Origin: Luidia sarsii | Lineage: Eukaryota > Echinodermata > Asteroidea > Paxillosida > Luidiidae | Length of the DNA stretch: 64,000 nucleotides | Direction of reading: 5' to 3' | Assembly (NCBI GenBank): GCA_949987565.1 | Contig: OX465110.1 | Coordinates: 17,524,394-17,588,393 of the forward strand | Shown: positions 11,201-26,400 of the stretch, piece by piece | Position numbering within the stretch: the first letter of the stretch is position 1 | Layout of the letters: each line of letters opens with the position of its first letter | Made by a program: the position numbers and the translations under genes | Notes under the pieces: model-generated | The model's database searches: none | The model's input: the letters and a program-made list of their open reading frames with translations, nothing else | Told to the model about the DNA's origin: nothing

Positions 11201-14200
11201 CTCCTCATCCTCCTTATCCTCCCCATCCTCCCCATCCTCCTCATCCTCCTCATCCTCCCCATCCTCCTCATCCTCATCCTCCTCATCCTCCTCATCCTCC
11301 TCATCCTCCTCATCCTCCCATCCTCCTCATCCTCCTCAGTTCTCCTCATCCTCCTCATCCTCCTCACCCTCCCCATTTCTCCTCATCATCCTCACCCTCC
11401 TCATCCTCCCCATCCTCCCCATGCTCCTCATCCTCCCCATCCTCCTCACCCTCCTCACCCTCCCCATCCTCCTCAGTTCTCCTCATCCTCCTCACCCTCC
11501 TAACACAAAAGATCACTAATTTTTCAATCTAATTTGTTTCCATCTGAATGAAAATGGGGGCATTGATCTCAGGAAATACACGGCAGTTAATGGTTAAATG
11601 TTTCTTACTAGGGGCCACCCTAGCTAAAAACAGTTCAGTAGTTGACTGGGCCACCATCTAAGGGCTGGATAATTCACATGTTAAGAGCACTGAAATGCTA
11701 AACAATAAGTCTCGGGTTCAAGTACTGGTCCAGTCAACGTTTTTGTTGCCATTTTTACAGCTAGTAAAATCGAATTTGTTAAAATTATTAAATAAGACTT
11801 AAGGCTTTGCATGGTGGGTGAATCAATATAGGAAGGTTTGCGGTGACACCATGTATGAGGTCTTTTTAAAGGAAGAGGTGTGGTTCTGAAAAGTCCCTGA
11901 GTGGTAACTTGACGTTTCAACCAGTATGTTCTGGCCATCATCAGGAGAAACTCCTGATGACGTTTCTCCTGATGACGGCCAGAGCATACAGGGGCCAATT
12001 TCATAGAGCCGCTTAAGCGCCAAAATGTGCTTAAGCGCAAAAACTCATGAGCCACAGGATCCCCATGCCAACCCAAACTTCACTGATGTTTCATGCCAAG
12101 TAAAGAAGAGTGGAATACAAGTCAAAAGCAATGGACATCAAATCGCAGTGCAGTTTGTTATCCTGCTTACACGAGGAAGACTTTTCCTGCTTAGCAGATT
12201 TTCACGCTTAAGCGGCTCTATGAAATTGGGCCCTGGTCGAAACATTGAGTTACCACTCAGGTTCTTTTCAGAACCACACCTCTTCCTTTAAGAGACCTGA
12301 TACATGGTGTCACCGCAAACCTTCCTATATTAAAATGATTACTTTTTCCCCCTGCAGTGAGTAGTGTCACAAGAGGCCAGCATATGGTTCCCATTCTCAA
12401 TGCACTCAAGGTCAACACGGCAGTCTATGGCAACCATGACTTCGGTAAAAATATTAAAACAACCCATAAATCCCCATTCATTAATGGCACACTCGTTTGT
12501 CCTAAATGCCTGTGCATTGCTTATTTGTGAAAAGAAGTCACCATTGATTAATGGCCAGACATGAGACCGGGCTGACTGTAGCCATTTCCATGTACTATAA
12601 TTATTCTAGCATGGGTATATTTTTGGCTTTCGTATCATTTTAATTTTTAAGCATTGGCTAATCTCTCCTTGCTGCAGAAGAAATGCGTTTTGAAAAATGG
12701 CACTTTTTTGGTTTTCAAAATATATTTTTGCCTGTCTTTTTTATTGGCAGTGCTAATGTTTTGCTGGTAAACAGTGGTCTATTGGGTCGACAACGTGAAG
12801 TAATATTGGTTTCTAGTCTTTGGATATGTCTATGCAATTTTTACATTAAAAAAATGATTCACCCCTTTTGTGCAAAACCCGCAGGTTCAGGAACAAGTCC
12901 TTTTCCAGTCAATTTTTTTGGGGCAATTTTATGTTTTTTTTACGGACCAACAATATATTGTGGTAACTGTAGATAAAATATGTGACCCGGCACAGGGACA
13001 TGAGGAATATCCCACCAAAACACCTTTCGAGTAAACAACGCCTGAAGTCAAAGTATCTTCTCAATTCGATAAAAAAAATCAATATTTTGTTTTTTTGTAT
13101 TTTCGGAAAGTTGATGTAAATATATATTGGAGTATATTATGTTCAAAGGATTTTTCAGAAATCCGTCTCTAAATGTTGAAAAACAAGGATTTTGGGGGAG
13201 TGTTTGTGTACTGTTTTCATGAAAATGTAAAGTTCCTGCCTTTTTGAATGGCCGCTTTCGAGGAGTTACATGTAGAATGGTGCTGCTATATTGTGTCTGG
13301 TACCAAATGAACGAGCGAAGTCCCCTAGTACTATTTACAAAAGTTCACACGGAAATAATTTTGATATCATTTGAGGCTAATGGTATACTCTTTCACATCA
13401 TTAGAAAATCTCAAAATCTCAATGAATGAATGAATGAATGAATGCAGGCCACAGCTACACTTGACCTGTGGCTTCAACGTCATTGTGGAAGCATTTTAGG
13501 ATATTTATGCGTGCACCAGCGGCGTGTACAGTGCATCTGATGAGTGACAGGATTTTGCAATAACAAGAATGGTCTTCCAGAGAAAACTAACTTGTTTGAT
13601 AAGGAGGGATCCATCTAACAGCGCCAAGTTGTACATGTAGATAGATTGGGATTTTTGAGAGTTGCTTCTGTGCTGGCAATCACTCACTTGAACTTCCCAC
13701 CCTGCGACCTTGTTTTCATTTATTTGTTTGTTTTTGTTTCTGGAAGATTTTGGAGTTGATGAGTTGGAAGACATCGTCCGGAACACCACGTTTCCCTGGA
13801 TGATGAGCAACGTGATCGATAACTTCACTGGGCAGCCACTGGCCGACGGTCTCGTCACGAGAATCGTCACGAGTCAAGGCAAAAGGGTGAGGGCGCCCTT
13901 CAGAAAGTACGGTCTACCGGTCTGCTTACCCCGTACCTGAAACCCCAAATTACCACGACCGTGTTTGATTTGCAAAGTGTTGGGGATATATGCATGAGCA
14001 ATCGGGCTGATTTTTTTAATTAAAAAAAGCAAGAACATTTTACTGGACAGGCACCTGAACTCGAGACCTCAGGCTTGATGTACCAGTGATATAACAATAT
14101 TTCCAGCTTTTGCATGCGTGTAACCTGTTGCCCTGCTGTGATAAAATAAGTTTTTGAGTACCGGTACTCAGATCTTGGCAACCAGTTTCACTGTTGATCG

Positions 14201-17200
14201 TAACCTCTAGCAGGAAATGTATTATAATTTACAGCAAACAACTCGGTTTGGCATAAAGAATGGTTTGAATAACTTTTCATTCTGTTTCGTTTGATTTTCA
14301 CCGGTGTTCTAGATTCTATTGTCCCCTCTTACAATCTGTCCGGCTTTTTTAGTCTGTTTTGTCTGACTGATGAATGAGTGTGATTTTAATGCCATCTCCT
14401 TCTGTTTTACCGATTGATTTGATTAATACCAGGATAGGTGATTTTAATGTCCCCGGCTGTACATATCTTCTATCTATGTACAAATTTGCCTCCACAGCAA
14501 ATGGCAAAGGAAGTTTATCTCCCATTTTTAAATTTCCCTTTTTCCCCCATTTTTTTAAAACTAGATTGGTCTGATTGGTCTGGTGGAGGAAGAGTGGCTG
14601 GTCACCCTGGCAACTATCGATCGGGAAAATCTTACGTACTTGGACTACGTGGAACAGGGAAAAAAGCTAGCCGCAGAATTGAAGCAACAAGTAAACACAG
14701 AATTCTGTCAATTCATTTCATTGTAAAATTTAGTGGGCCTGACGTTTCGATCCTAGCAGGACCTTTCTCAAAGGCAAATGCCTTTGAGAAAGGCAAATGC
14801 CTTTGAGAAAGGTCCTGCTAGGATCGAAACGTCAGGCCCACTAAATTTTAGATTTACATTTTGGTAATTTTAGTCAGTAAGCAGTTTGCAACATTTTTGT
14901 ATATCACCTTAATTCATTTCATTGTTGCACTGAAAGAACACAAATTCGGACGACTTGTGGAAAAGCATGAAAATATTTTCACAAAGTTGGGGAATTGGGG
15001 GGGGGGTTTTCAAGTGGGGAGAAGATTTTCACACATTTGCACAAAGTGCAGGAATGGTTCACCTTTTGTTTTAACCAGAGAAGAAATCATTCAAACCTTT
15101 TTGCAAATCATTAACATTTTATTTTTCACACTTGGTTGCAGTGGTAAATGCTGAAGACTTTACAGTGCGAAAATTGCAAAAAGAAATTCTCAACACTGAA
15201 CACTTTTGGCATATTTCACTCTTTTTCGCTAGTAATGAAAAATATTAAGGCTTTATCACAGAGAAATCAAATTTTCAAAGTTTGCACCCCTGAAAGGGTG
15301 AGCATTTTTAAATGCATTTAAATGCGCTTGAATTTTAGGGAAATAGCCCAAATCCTTTTCCCCAACTTATTAGACATTAATAAAAATTTACCGTACTAAT
15401 AGAAATTTACTAATAGAATTACCATACAGGAATGTTGCAAACTAAAATGATAAAAATGCAAATTTCATAATCCTAGCTCCTTGCAAGGGTCCAGTTTGGA
15501 TGGGCAAAACAGGGGTGGATTTCACAAAGCCTTACAATGCATTGTAACTCAACTTACGATGGATAACCCATCGTAATATGTAATAGGTCGTATGGTTTCT
15601 GTGCATCACCCATTGTTCTGCGATTGATCGTTGGTTGCTTCGAGTTTCATGAAATCCACCACTGGGCTCTCTAAATTCCTGAAAGAAATTCTTGATTGCG
15701 CAATACTGTACCTCTGTAAATGGTCAGGACGAACGTTGCTTGACTTTTTGGCTTTCTGCTGATAGGGAGCCGACTACGTGATAGCCCTGACACACATGCG
15801 CATGCCCAACGACCTTCGTCTGGCGGACAGCGTGGATGACATCGATTTGATTCTGGGCGGTCACGACCACGACTATGAAGTCATGGAGGTGAGAAATCTC
15901 CTAACCCACCTGGCCAAAAAAATAAATTATATAAAAAAAAATGACTAAATAGGCAATTGATATTAATTAGAATTTGGATGAAGCGTCTTCGGACTATTCA
16001 ACCACATGGTCTCAACATCCAGGAGGGTAATGACTAACACCATGCAGCTTTCTGATAATCCTTCTTTTGTGTTCAGTCCTTCACACTTCTCTCTTTGATC
16101 TTTCCCCCTCTTCTCACTAATCCCTACCCTACTCCTTGCCCTTCTCTTTGATCTTTCCCCCTCCTCTCACTAATCCCTACCCTACTCCTTGCCCTTCCCT
16201 TTGATCTCTCCCTACCAGCTTCTCTCTTTGTCCTCTGTTTCTCATCTGTGTCCTATTCACTCTCCCCCCTTCCTTCGTGTACATGTATCTGTTTTGTCCT
16301 TGTCACTCTGCCTTTGAGAAAGGTCCTGCTAGGATCGAAACGTCAGGCCCAATAAATTTTAAGATTTACATTTTGGTAATTTTAGTCAGTAAGCAGTTTG
16401 CATTATTTTTGTATATCACCCCAATTAAAATTGATATTTAAAATATGAATTGTAAAAATGGCAAAGAAAACTTTGACTGGACCAGTATTTGAACCAGAGA
16501 CCTCTGGTTTTGCCTGCAGCGCTCTTTCCATCTGAGCTATCCAGCTCTTAGATGGTGGCCATCCCAAAATAGTCAACTAGTATTTGCCGGGGTGGGAGCG
16601 CCAGTCAAAAGCATTCAAACCATTTAACTGCCCTATATCTCCAGGGATCACCAAGTCATAAGGAAGGGATTCAAGGATCCACTTTGTAATTTTTTTGCAG
16701 AGGAACGGGAAGTACATCGTGAAGAGTGGGACGGACTTCAGGACTCTGTCCCGGCTGGAGGTCATCTTCAGCGAGGTTGGCAGCCCCAGCGTGAAAGTGG
16801 AACGCATCGATGTGACCTCTGAGGTCCCCGAGGATCCTGAGGTCAACGAGATCGTCACCAACTACCAGCGTAAGTCCCAAGCTACGCTTGAACAGAACAA
16901 CTCATTAGGGTCGTTATTAAACACTGACGCCAACCAGGAAAACCACCAAATCATTGTGGTAATACAAACGTTTTGAAGGCCCAATACAGCATTAGGAAGA
17001 TCAAACACATCAACGTCCACAGATTTTCTTCTAATTTACACAGTTTGTAGATGGTCAAGATAAAATCCTCATGTTGAAATCTTACGGTCTGGGATGCTGT
17101 ACTTTTCGAGAAATCCTCGCACAAACATTGACAAATAGTTTATTACTCACAAGTAATAATCTATTTCTTACACTACTGAGTGCTGCGAAAACCGTGACAG

Positions 17201-20200
17201 TTTTTACCTTTTTCTACTTTGTCAGATTACCATTTGAGCTAAAACCTTTGCAGGATTTCTTTTGGGGAATGTTTAATGGTTTAACACAAACTGTGGCAAT
17301 CTTTTGACCTTTACCAATGTTGTATATGGGCTTTACATGTAAATGTTTGTGGACACTATAAACGATTGTGATACAAAGATGAATGGACCTGGATTGTTGT
17401 TCACTGTCTGTGCGAGTGAAGATTTCAAGAACAAAATCAATTTTGTTGCAGTCATCCTCATCAACAATTAATGAATCCAGAAGCGTCTAAGATGAGAAAT
17501 GATTATCACAAAATTGGGCAGTTTCTCAATGCCTAAGGATATGAAATTGAACGCCACACAAAAACAAATCCCATTCTCAATGGTTGGCTGGCAGGTTTAA
17601 CACTCCTGGAAACCTTCTCGGAGATAGATACAATATGGATGAAGACTAATTCATTGAGGTTTTGCCCTTGCTCGACGTGATAAACACTGAGTGCTCAGTG
17701 CTCTGCCAGATGCCTGATGAAAGCATTTCAGGCAGCTGGAGCGGTACTCGAACCCGCCATGCCCGCTTTCTAGTGCAGACGTCTTAACCACTTGACCACC
17801 GAGCTGGTCGAGGTCGTGTGACAGATTTGAATATTGTACGGTGGCGGGTACCGCATTGCATCATAGATATAACAGGATGTTTGCGTCGAGGAGAATGTAA
17901 TTCATTGAGGTTTGCCCTGCTCGATGTGATATACACCGAGTGCTCACTGCTTTTGCCCGATGCCTGATGCAAACATTTCAGGCAGCTGGGGCGGGATTCG
18001 TAGAAGACCCTGCAATAAATGTATCGGGTGTTTGGTTTTTTTGTCCTTCCTCTCAGAAATTCTTGGCAAGGAGCTGCAATGCAAACTGGGAACCATTGAA
18101 GTGGATCTGGACGCGAGGTTTGCTTCTATCAGAACCCAGGAGACCAACCTGGGTAATTATGAGGGTGACCTCAAATTTTAACCACTTTGTGCCGGGTCCT
18201 CCGAATTCGGAGCGGCCGGTGTTGTCGCTACGTGTCGAACCTTCCGAACCCGGGCTCCGCCATTGTCCAAGTTTTAAACGAAAACCCTCATCTCTGCAGC
18301 AGGATCTTGTTTCGGTAAAACTTAACCCAGACGATGGGAACTTTTCCCATTTTTAAGTCCAGTGCGGACAGCCTGAGACGTTTTTCCTCTCAGTTACCGT
18401 ACTCCTCCCCCCTTTTCTACAGGAAAAAGGCAAGTTAAATCTCGACAAGATAAATCTCAAGGGCTCATAATTTGTGTTAAGTAGAGTTTTGAGTAAAGAG
18501 AAGTTGTACCATTGTTTTACTACTCAAGGGAATAGAATCCTAGTCTGACTTAACGGGAGTTTTGAGTTACAACAGTTTTTTTTTCTTTTTTGTTTTTTTT
18601 CTCTTCCAGGCAACTTCGTGACTGATATAATGTTGGCGGCCACGGAAGCCGATGTGGCGTTGCTGAACTCCGGCACGTTCCGCTCCGACATGGTCCACCC
18701 CCGCGGCGACTTCACAAAGAAGGACCTGATGTGCATGTTGCCCATCGTGGACTCGCTGCTCCTACTCCAGTTAACCGGTAACAAAATCCGGGGGAAAATC
18801 AAAGGGGATGCGATGGGTAACTTTGAGAAAACACTCCACGAGTTGAGATGAGGAATTTTTCTCGCGGATTGCCCCTTGTTTTGTACTACTTCCAAACCAA
18901 GTGCTGACGATATTTAGATCTAATATTTGAGATGGAAGTAGAGTTCAATATCATTATGCTTTAAAATGGCAAGTTTGTGGAATTGACTACAGGTCTACTA
19001 ATGTAATTCAAGGAAAACCCCTGATGATAGTTGGAATCCAGCAGTCTCCTGACGACGAGCAGAGTACACACTGCTCGAAACGTTGAGTCACCGGCTCTTT
19101 TCAGAGCCACACTCAGTCTCAAAAGAGATGATACACATGGTGTCACCGCAAACCAAATAATAATAATTGTTTCCACCATGCAAACCTTCAAGTCTTTTCT
19201 AATTCAAGGAAGCTGTCCCAACAAATTTTGTTTCCGATAGGGGATAGCTAGATTCAAAGGCGGTTCGTGACTTGGACTCACGACTCCACCTTTTATGACT
19301 CCTGACTTGGGCTCAAAACTGACCCAGGAGTTCAATGGGGGTTTGCCCTCCTCAACGTGATAAGCACTGAATGCTCAGTGCTTTGCCCGATGCAGCTTGG
19401 GCAGGATTCGAACCCGCGACTCCTGCTTTTTCGTGTAGACGTCTTAGCCACTTGATTGGCCACTGAGCTGGCCGAGGTTGTGTGGCAGATTCGAATAATG
19501 CATAGCAGCCGGTACCGCATTGCAACATAGATATGTATGACTCAGGAGTTGAACGATGCGACTCGGGATACTGACTCAATACTATGAGAGATTCGCATAC
19601 AAGTCTGATATTTGGCCAACCCCCCCCCCCCCTAACCTCCAACCCCTTCAAGGAGTCCAGCTGTGGCAGACTTTGGAGAACGGCGTCTCCCAGCACCCCA
19701 AGAAGGAAGGTCGCTTCCCGCAGGTCAGCGGCATGACCTTTGGCTTTGACCCCGGGGCGACGGCCGGCTGCCGCGTGGATCCGTACACCATCCGAGTCGG
19801 CGGCAGACAGATATCCCCCGGCAAGGTACGTCTGACCGTGTCTGTCCTCAGAGTCAAAGACCAACAACCAGGGACAACAATTCCTCTGCTCCAACCTCAG
19901 GTCGGTTGAGACGACAGTCCTTTGACGGGGAAAAGTCTTCTGAGGCCATTCTGACATTGGACTGAACGGCCTTGTTGAAGGGAGAGTACACCATTTGGAG
20001 AGTGCCCCATGTCTGGACATTACAAAATTGGAGAAATTACTTAGTCATCAGGAAGTTGGTAATGGTATCAGACACTCCGTGAAATTTTAGCCCTCAAATC
20101 TGCCATTTTTCGAGAAAAGACAAATTAGGATGAATTTCCAACTATCGCTCCTTGGAAGCAAAACCTGAGGTCTCGGGTTCAAATCCCAGTCCAGTCACAG

Positions 20201-20386
20201 TGTTCTTTGCCAATTTTTTTTCTCAATCTGTTCCAAAGTTCCCAGTCAGTTTTTCCTTTATTTGTTTGACATGAATTGAAGAAGCTGCACCCATGTTGTG
20301 TGATTCCCGAACTGTGATAGCCACTTTGACAACAATTAGTTATTTGCATCTGTAATTAATGTTCAACTGCAAAACAGAATTTTGTT

Positions 20387-20418
<32 letters not shown>

Positions 20419-23400
20419 GACGGAGAAGACGTACAGACTGTGCACCAAGGATTACGTGGCTCAGGGCAAAGATGGCTACGACATCCTGCGGTCCTGCAAG
20501 CATCTCTCCTCCATGGAGGAGGGTCCCGTCCTGTCCACCATCGTCCAGAACCACTTCCTCTCCATCCACATTGTCAAGGGCCTGAAGCCCTGCCGCTCCG
20601 GCCATCGGCAGAGCCTCATCAGCCTCAACAGGTACGGAGCCACTCACTCACTCAATCACCGGTTCCCTTTGCAGACCCTTAACCCTATAAACGCCCTCAT
20701 CCCCATTTTCTTTGCCTTGTACAATAACCAATGAAAGCCAAGGACCGATGTAAATGGATACATTGACAGGGATCAGAGGGGCTCCTCATTTCAGAGTGAT
20801 GCATGCCCTGGATGTGGATGTGGTTGTGGATGTGGACATGGGTGGGGATGTGGACGTGGGTGGGGATGTGGATGTGGATGTGGATATGGATGGGGATGGG
20901 GATGGGGATGTGGATGTGGATGTGGTTGGGGATGTGGACGTGGGTGGGGATGTGGATGTGGATGTTGATATGGATGTGGATGTGGATGGGGATGTGGATG
21001 GGGATGTGGACGTGGGTGGGGATGTGGATGTGGATGGGGATGTGGATGGGGATGTGGATGTGGATGGGGATGTGGACGTGGGTGTGGGTGTGGATGTGGA
21101 TGTGGATGGGGATGTGGATATGGATGTGGATGTGGATGGGGATGTGGACGTGGGTGGGTGGGGATGTGGATGTGGATGGGGATGTGGATATGGATGTGGA
21201 TGGGGATGGGGATGTGGATGAGTCACATGCTTTTTTACTAGTCCACCAAAATGTTGTTGTTTTTTCGGTTTTGATTTTTCAAAACTGTGAAAGTTTTATC
21301 ACCTTTGTTTCTTTCTTGTTCGCATGAGTTAAAAATGCTAATCCTTTGCGTCAGAAATTTAAGGCATTTGCCAACCAAATCTGCACTAAAAAAAAAGGGG
21401 GCCTTGTGACAGTGATCTTTTGCGGCTTTCCCGTCCAGGAGGCACAGCCTGATGCGGCAGGCCAGCCTGGACCTGGCCGAGCGTGCCCAGTGCACCATCA
21501 GCCCCAGGGTGGAGGGCCGCATCGTCCACCTCTCCCCGGACCAGCGCCAGCACCTGGCCCAGCGTCAGTCCCAATTCCTGGAGGCCTTCAGGGAGGAGGT
21601 GGCCGGTCCGTTGACCCACAACAACAACAGCCTTCCCTGCCATCACACCGGTACGTACTAGCCATTCAGATTGATGGCCGCTCACTGGGTTAACAACAAC
21701 CTTCCCTTCCGTCACACCGGTACGTACTAGCCATTCAGATTGATGGCCGCTCACTTGGTCAACAACAACCTTCCCTGCCATCACACCGGTACGTACCAGC
21801 CATTCAGATTGATGGCCGCTCACTGGGTTAACAACAACCTTCCCTTCCGTCACACCGGTACGTACTAGCCATTCAGATTGATGGCTGATCACTGGGTTAA
21901 CAACAACCTTCCCTTCCGTCACACCGGTACGTACCAGCCATTCAGATTGATGGCCGCTCACTGGGTTAACAACAACCTTCCCTTCCGTCACACCGGTACG
22001 TACCAGCCATTCAGATTGATGGCCGCTCACTTGGTTAACAACAACATTCCCTTCCGTCACACCGGTACGTACCAGCCATTCAGATTGATGGCCGCTCACT
22101 GGGTTAACAACAACCTTCCCTTCCGTCACACCAGTACGTACTAGCCATTCAGATTGATGGCCGCTCACTGGGTTAACAACAACCTTCCCTTCCGTCACAC
22201 CGGTACGTACCAGCCATTCAGATTGATGGCCGCTCACTGGGTTAACAACAACCTTCCCTTCCGTCACACCGGTACGTACTAGCCATTCAGATTGATGGCC
22301 GCTCACTGGGTTAACAACAACCTTCCCTTCCGTCACACCGGTACGTACCAGCCATTCAGATTGATGGCCGCTCACTTGGTTAACAACAACCTTCCCTTCC
22401 GTCACACCGGTACGTACTAGCCATTCAGATTGATGGCCGCTCACTTGGTCAACAACAACCTTCCCTTCCATCACACCAGTATGTACCAGCCATTCAGATC
22501 GATGGCCGCTCACTGGGTTAACAACAACCTTCCCTGCCATCACACCGGTACGTACTAGCCATTCAGATTGATGGCCGCTCACTGGGTTAACAACAACCTT
22601 CCCTTCCGTCACACCGGTACGTACTAGCCATTCAGATTGATGGCCGCTCACTGGGTTAACAACAACCTTCCCTTCCGTCACACCGGTATGTATTAGCCAT
22701 TCAGATTGATGGCCGCTCACTGGGTTAACAACAACCTTCCCTTCCATCACACCGGTACGTACTAGCCATTCAGATTGATGGCCGCTCACTGGGTTAACAA
22801 CAACCTTCCCTTCCATCACACCGGTACGTACTAGCCATTCAGATTGATGGCCGCTCACTGGGTTAACAACAACCTTCCCTTCCATCACACCGGTACGTAC
22901 TAGCCATTCAGATTGATGGCCGCTCACTGGGTTAACAACAACCTTCCCTTCCATCACACCGGTACGTACTAGCCATTCAGATTGATGGTCGATCACTGGG
23001 TTAACAACAACCTTCCCTTCCGTCACACCGGTACGTACTAGCCATTCAGATTGATGGTCGATCACTGGGTTAACAACAACCTTCCCTTCCATCACACCGG
23101 TACGTACTAGCCATTCAGATTGATGGCCGCTCACTGGGTTAACAACAACCTTCCCTTCCGTCACACCGGTACGTACTAGCCATTCAGATTGATGGCCGCT
23201 CACTGGGTTAACAACAACCTTCCCTTCCGTCACACCGGTACGTACCAGCCATTCAGATTGACGGCCGCTCACTGGGTTAACAACAACCTTCCCTTCCGTC
23301 ACACCGGTACGTACTAGCCATTCAGATTGATGGCCGCTCACTGGGTTAACAACAACCTTCCCTTCCCTCACACCGGTACGTACCAGCCATTCAGATTGAC

Positions 23401-26400
23401 GGCCGCTCACTGGGTTAACAACAACCTTCCCTTCCGTCACACCGGTACGTACCAGCCATTCAGATTGACGGCCGCTCACTGGGTTAACAACAACCTTCCC
23501 TTCCGTCACACCGGTACGTACTAGCCATTCAGATTGATGGCCGCTCACTGGGTTAACAACAACCTTCCCTTCCGTCACACCGGTACGTACTAGCCATTCA
23601 GATTGATGGCTGATCACTGGGTTAACAACAACCTTCCCTTCCGTCACACCGGTACGTACTAGCCATTCAGATTGATGGCCGCTCACTGGGTTAACAACAA
23701 CCTTCCCTTCCGTCACACCGGTACGTACTAGCCATTCAGATTGACGGCCGCTCACTGGGTTAACAACAACCTTCCCTTCCGTCACACCGGTACGTACTAG
23801 CCATTCAGATTGATGGCCGCTCACTTGGTTAACAACAACCTTCCCTTCCGTCACACCGGTACGTACTAGCCATTCAGATTGATGGCCGCTCACTGGGTTA
23901 ACAACAACCTTCCCTTCCGTCACACCGGTACGTACTAGCCATTCAGATTGACGGCCGCTCACTGGGTTAACAACAACCTTCCCTTCCGTCACACCGGTAC
24001 GTACTAGCCATTCAGATTGATGGCCGCTCACTGGGTTAACAACAACCTTCCCTTCCGTCACACCGGTACGTACTAGCCATTCAGATTGACGGCCGCTCAC
24101 TGGGTTAACAACAACCTTCCCTTCCGTCACACCGGTACGTACTAGCCATTCAGATTGATGGCCGCTCACTGGGTTAACAACAACCTTCCCTTCCGTCACA
24201 CCGGTACGTACTAGCCATTCAGATTGATGGCCGCTCACTTGGTTAACAACAACCTTCCCTTCCGTCACACCGGTACGTACTAGCCATTCAGATTGATGGC
24301 CGCTCACTGGGTTAACAACAACCTTCCCTTCCGTCACACCGGTACGTACTAGCCATTCAGATTGATGGCCGCTCACTGGGTTAACAACAACCTTCCCTTC
24401 CATCACACCGGTACGTACCAGCCATTCAGATTGATGGCCGCTCACTGGGTTAACAACAACCTTCCCTTCCGTCACACCGGTACGTACTAGCCATTCAGAT
24501 TGACGGCCACTCACTGGGTTAACAACAACCTTCCCTTCCGTCACATCGGTACGTACTAGCCATTCAGATTGACGGCCGCTCACTGGGTTAACAACAACCT
24601 TCCCTTCCGTCACACCGGTACGTACTAGCCATTCAGATTGATGGCCGCTCACTGGGTTAACAACAACCTTCCCTTCCGTCACACCGGTACGTACTAGCCA
24701 TTCAGATTGACGGCCGCTCACTGGGTTAACAACAACCTTCCCTTCCGTCACACCGGTACGTACTAGCCATTCAGATTGATGGCCGCTCACTGGGTTAACA
24801 ACAACCTTCCCTTCCGTCACACCGGTACGTACTAGCCATTCAGATTGATGGCCGCTCACTTGGTTAACAACAACCTTCCCTTCCGTCACACCGGTACGTA
24901 CTAGCCATTCAGATTGATGGCCGCTCACTGGGTTAACAACAACCTTCCCTTCCGTCACACCGGTACGTACTAGCCATTCAGATTGACGGCCGCTCACTGG
25001 GTTAACAACAACCTTCCCTTCCATCACACCGGTACGTACCAGCCATTCAGATTGATGGCCGCTCACTGGGTTAACAACAACCTTCCCTTCCGTCACACCG
25101 GTACGTACTAGCCATTCAGATTGATGGCCGCTCACTGGGTTAACAACAACCTTCCCTTCCGTCACACCGGTACGTACTAGCCATTCAGATTGACGGCCGC
25201 TCACTGGGTTAACAACAACCTTCCCTTCCGTCACACCGGTACGTACTAGCCATTCAGATCGATGGCCGCTCACTGGGTTAACAACAACCTTCCCTTCCCT
25301 CACACCGGTACGTACTAGCCATTCAGATTGACGGCCGCTCACTGGGTTAACAACAACCTTCCCTTCCGTCACACCGGTACGTACTAGCCATTCAGATTGA
25401 TGGCCGCTCACTGGGTTAACAACAACCTTCCCTTCCGTCACACCGGTACGTACTAGCCATTCAGATTGATGGCCGCTCACTTGGTTAACAACAACCTTCC
25501 CTTCCGTCACACCGGTACGTACTAGCCATTCAGATTGATGGCCGCTCACTTGGTTAACAACAACCTTCCCTTCCGTCACACCGGTACGTACTAGCCATTC
25601 AGATTGATGGCCGCTCACTTGGTTAACAACAACCTTCCCTTCCGTCACACCGGTACGTACTAGCCATTCAGATTGATGGCCGCTCACTGGGTTAACAACA
25701 ACCTTCCCTTCCGTCACACCGGTACGTACTAGCCATTCAGATTGATGGCTGATCACTGGGTTAACAACAACCTTCCCTTCCGTCACACCGGTACGTACTA
25801 GCCATTCAGATTGATGGCCGCTCACTGGGTTAACAACAACCTTCCCTTCCGTCACACCGGTACGTACTAGCCATTCAGATTGACGGCCGCTCACTTGGTT
25901 AACAACAACCTTCCCTTCCGTCACACCGGTACGTACTAGCCATTCAGATTGATGGCCGCTCACTTGGTTAACAACAACCTTCCCTTCCGTCACACCGGTA
26001 CGTACTAGCCATTCAGATTGATGGCCGCTCACTGGGTTAACAACAACCTTCCCTTCCGTCACACCGGTACGTACTAGCCATTCAGATTGATGGCCGCTCA
26101 CTGGGTTAACAACAACCTTCCCTTCCGTCACACCGGTACGTACTAGCCATTCAGATTGATGGCCGCTCACTTGGTTAACAACAACCTTCCCTTCCGTCAC
26201 ACCGGTACGTACTAGCCATTCAGATTGATGGCCGCTCACTGGGTTAACAACAACCTTCCCTTCCGTCACACCGGTACGTACTAGCCATTCAGATTGATGG
26301 CCGCTCACTGGGTTAACAACAACCTTCCCTTCCGTCACACCGGTACGTACTAGCCATTCAGATTGATGGCCGCTCACTGGGTTAACAACAACCTTCCCTT

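Noticed and set aside
10879..11532. Arg/Met-rich minus frame and Pro/His- or Ser-rich plus frames
   Set aside because: They are readings of the CCTCCTCAT array next to exon 2; only 10829-11077 on plus is a real exon.
20359..20734. Using the TTG at 20417 as a start codon of a separate gene
   Set aside because: The segment is exon 11 of the nucleotidase gene; phase and motifs (GKDGYD) continue from exon 10.
20754..21327. Val/Asp/Gly, Trp/Met and His/Pro/Ser frames
   Set aside because: These come from the GGATGT array in intron 11.
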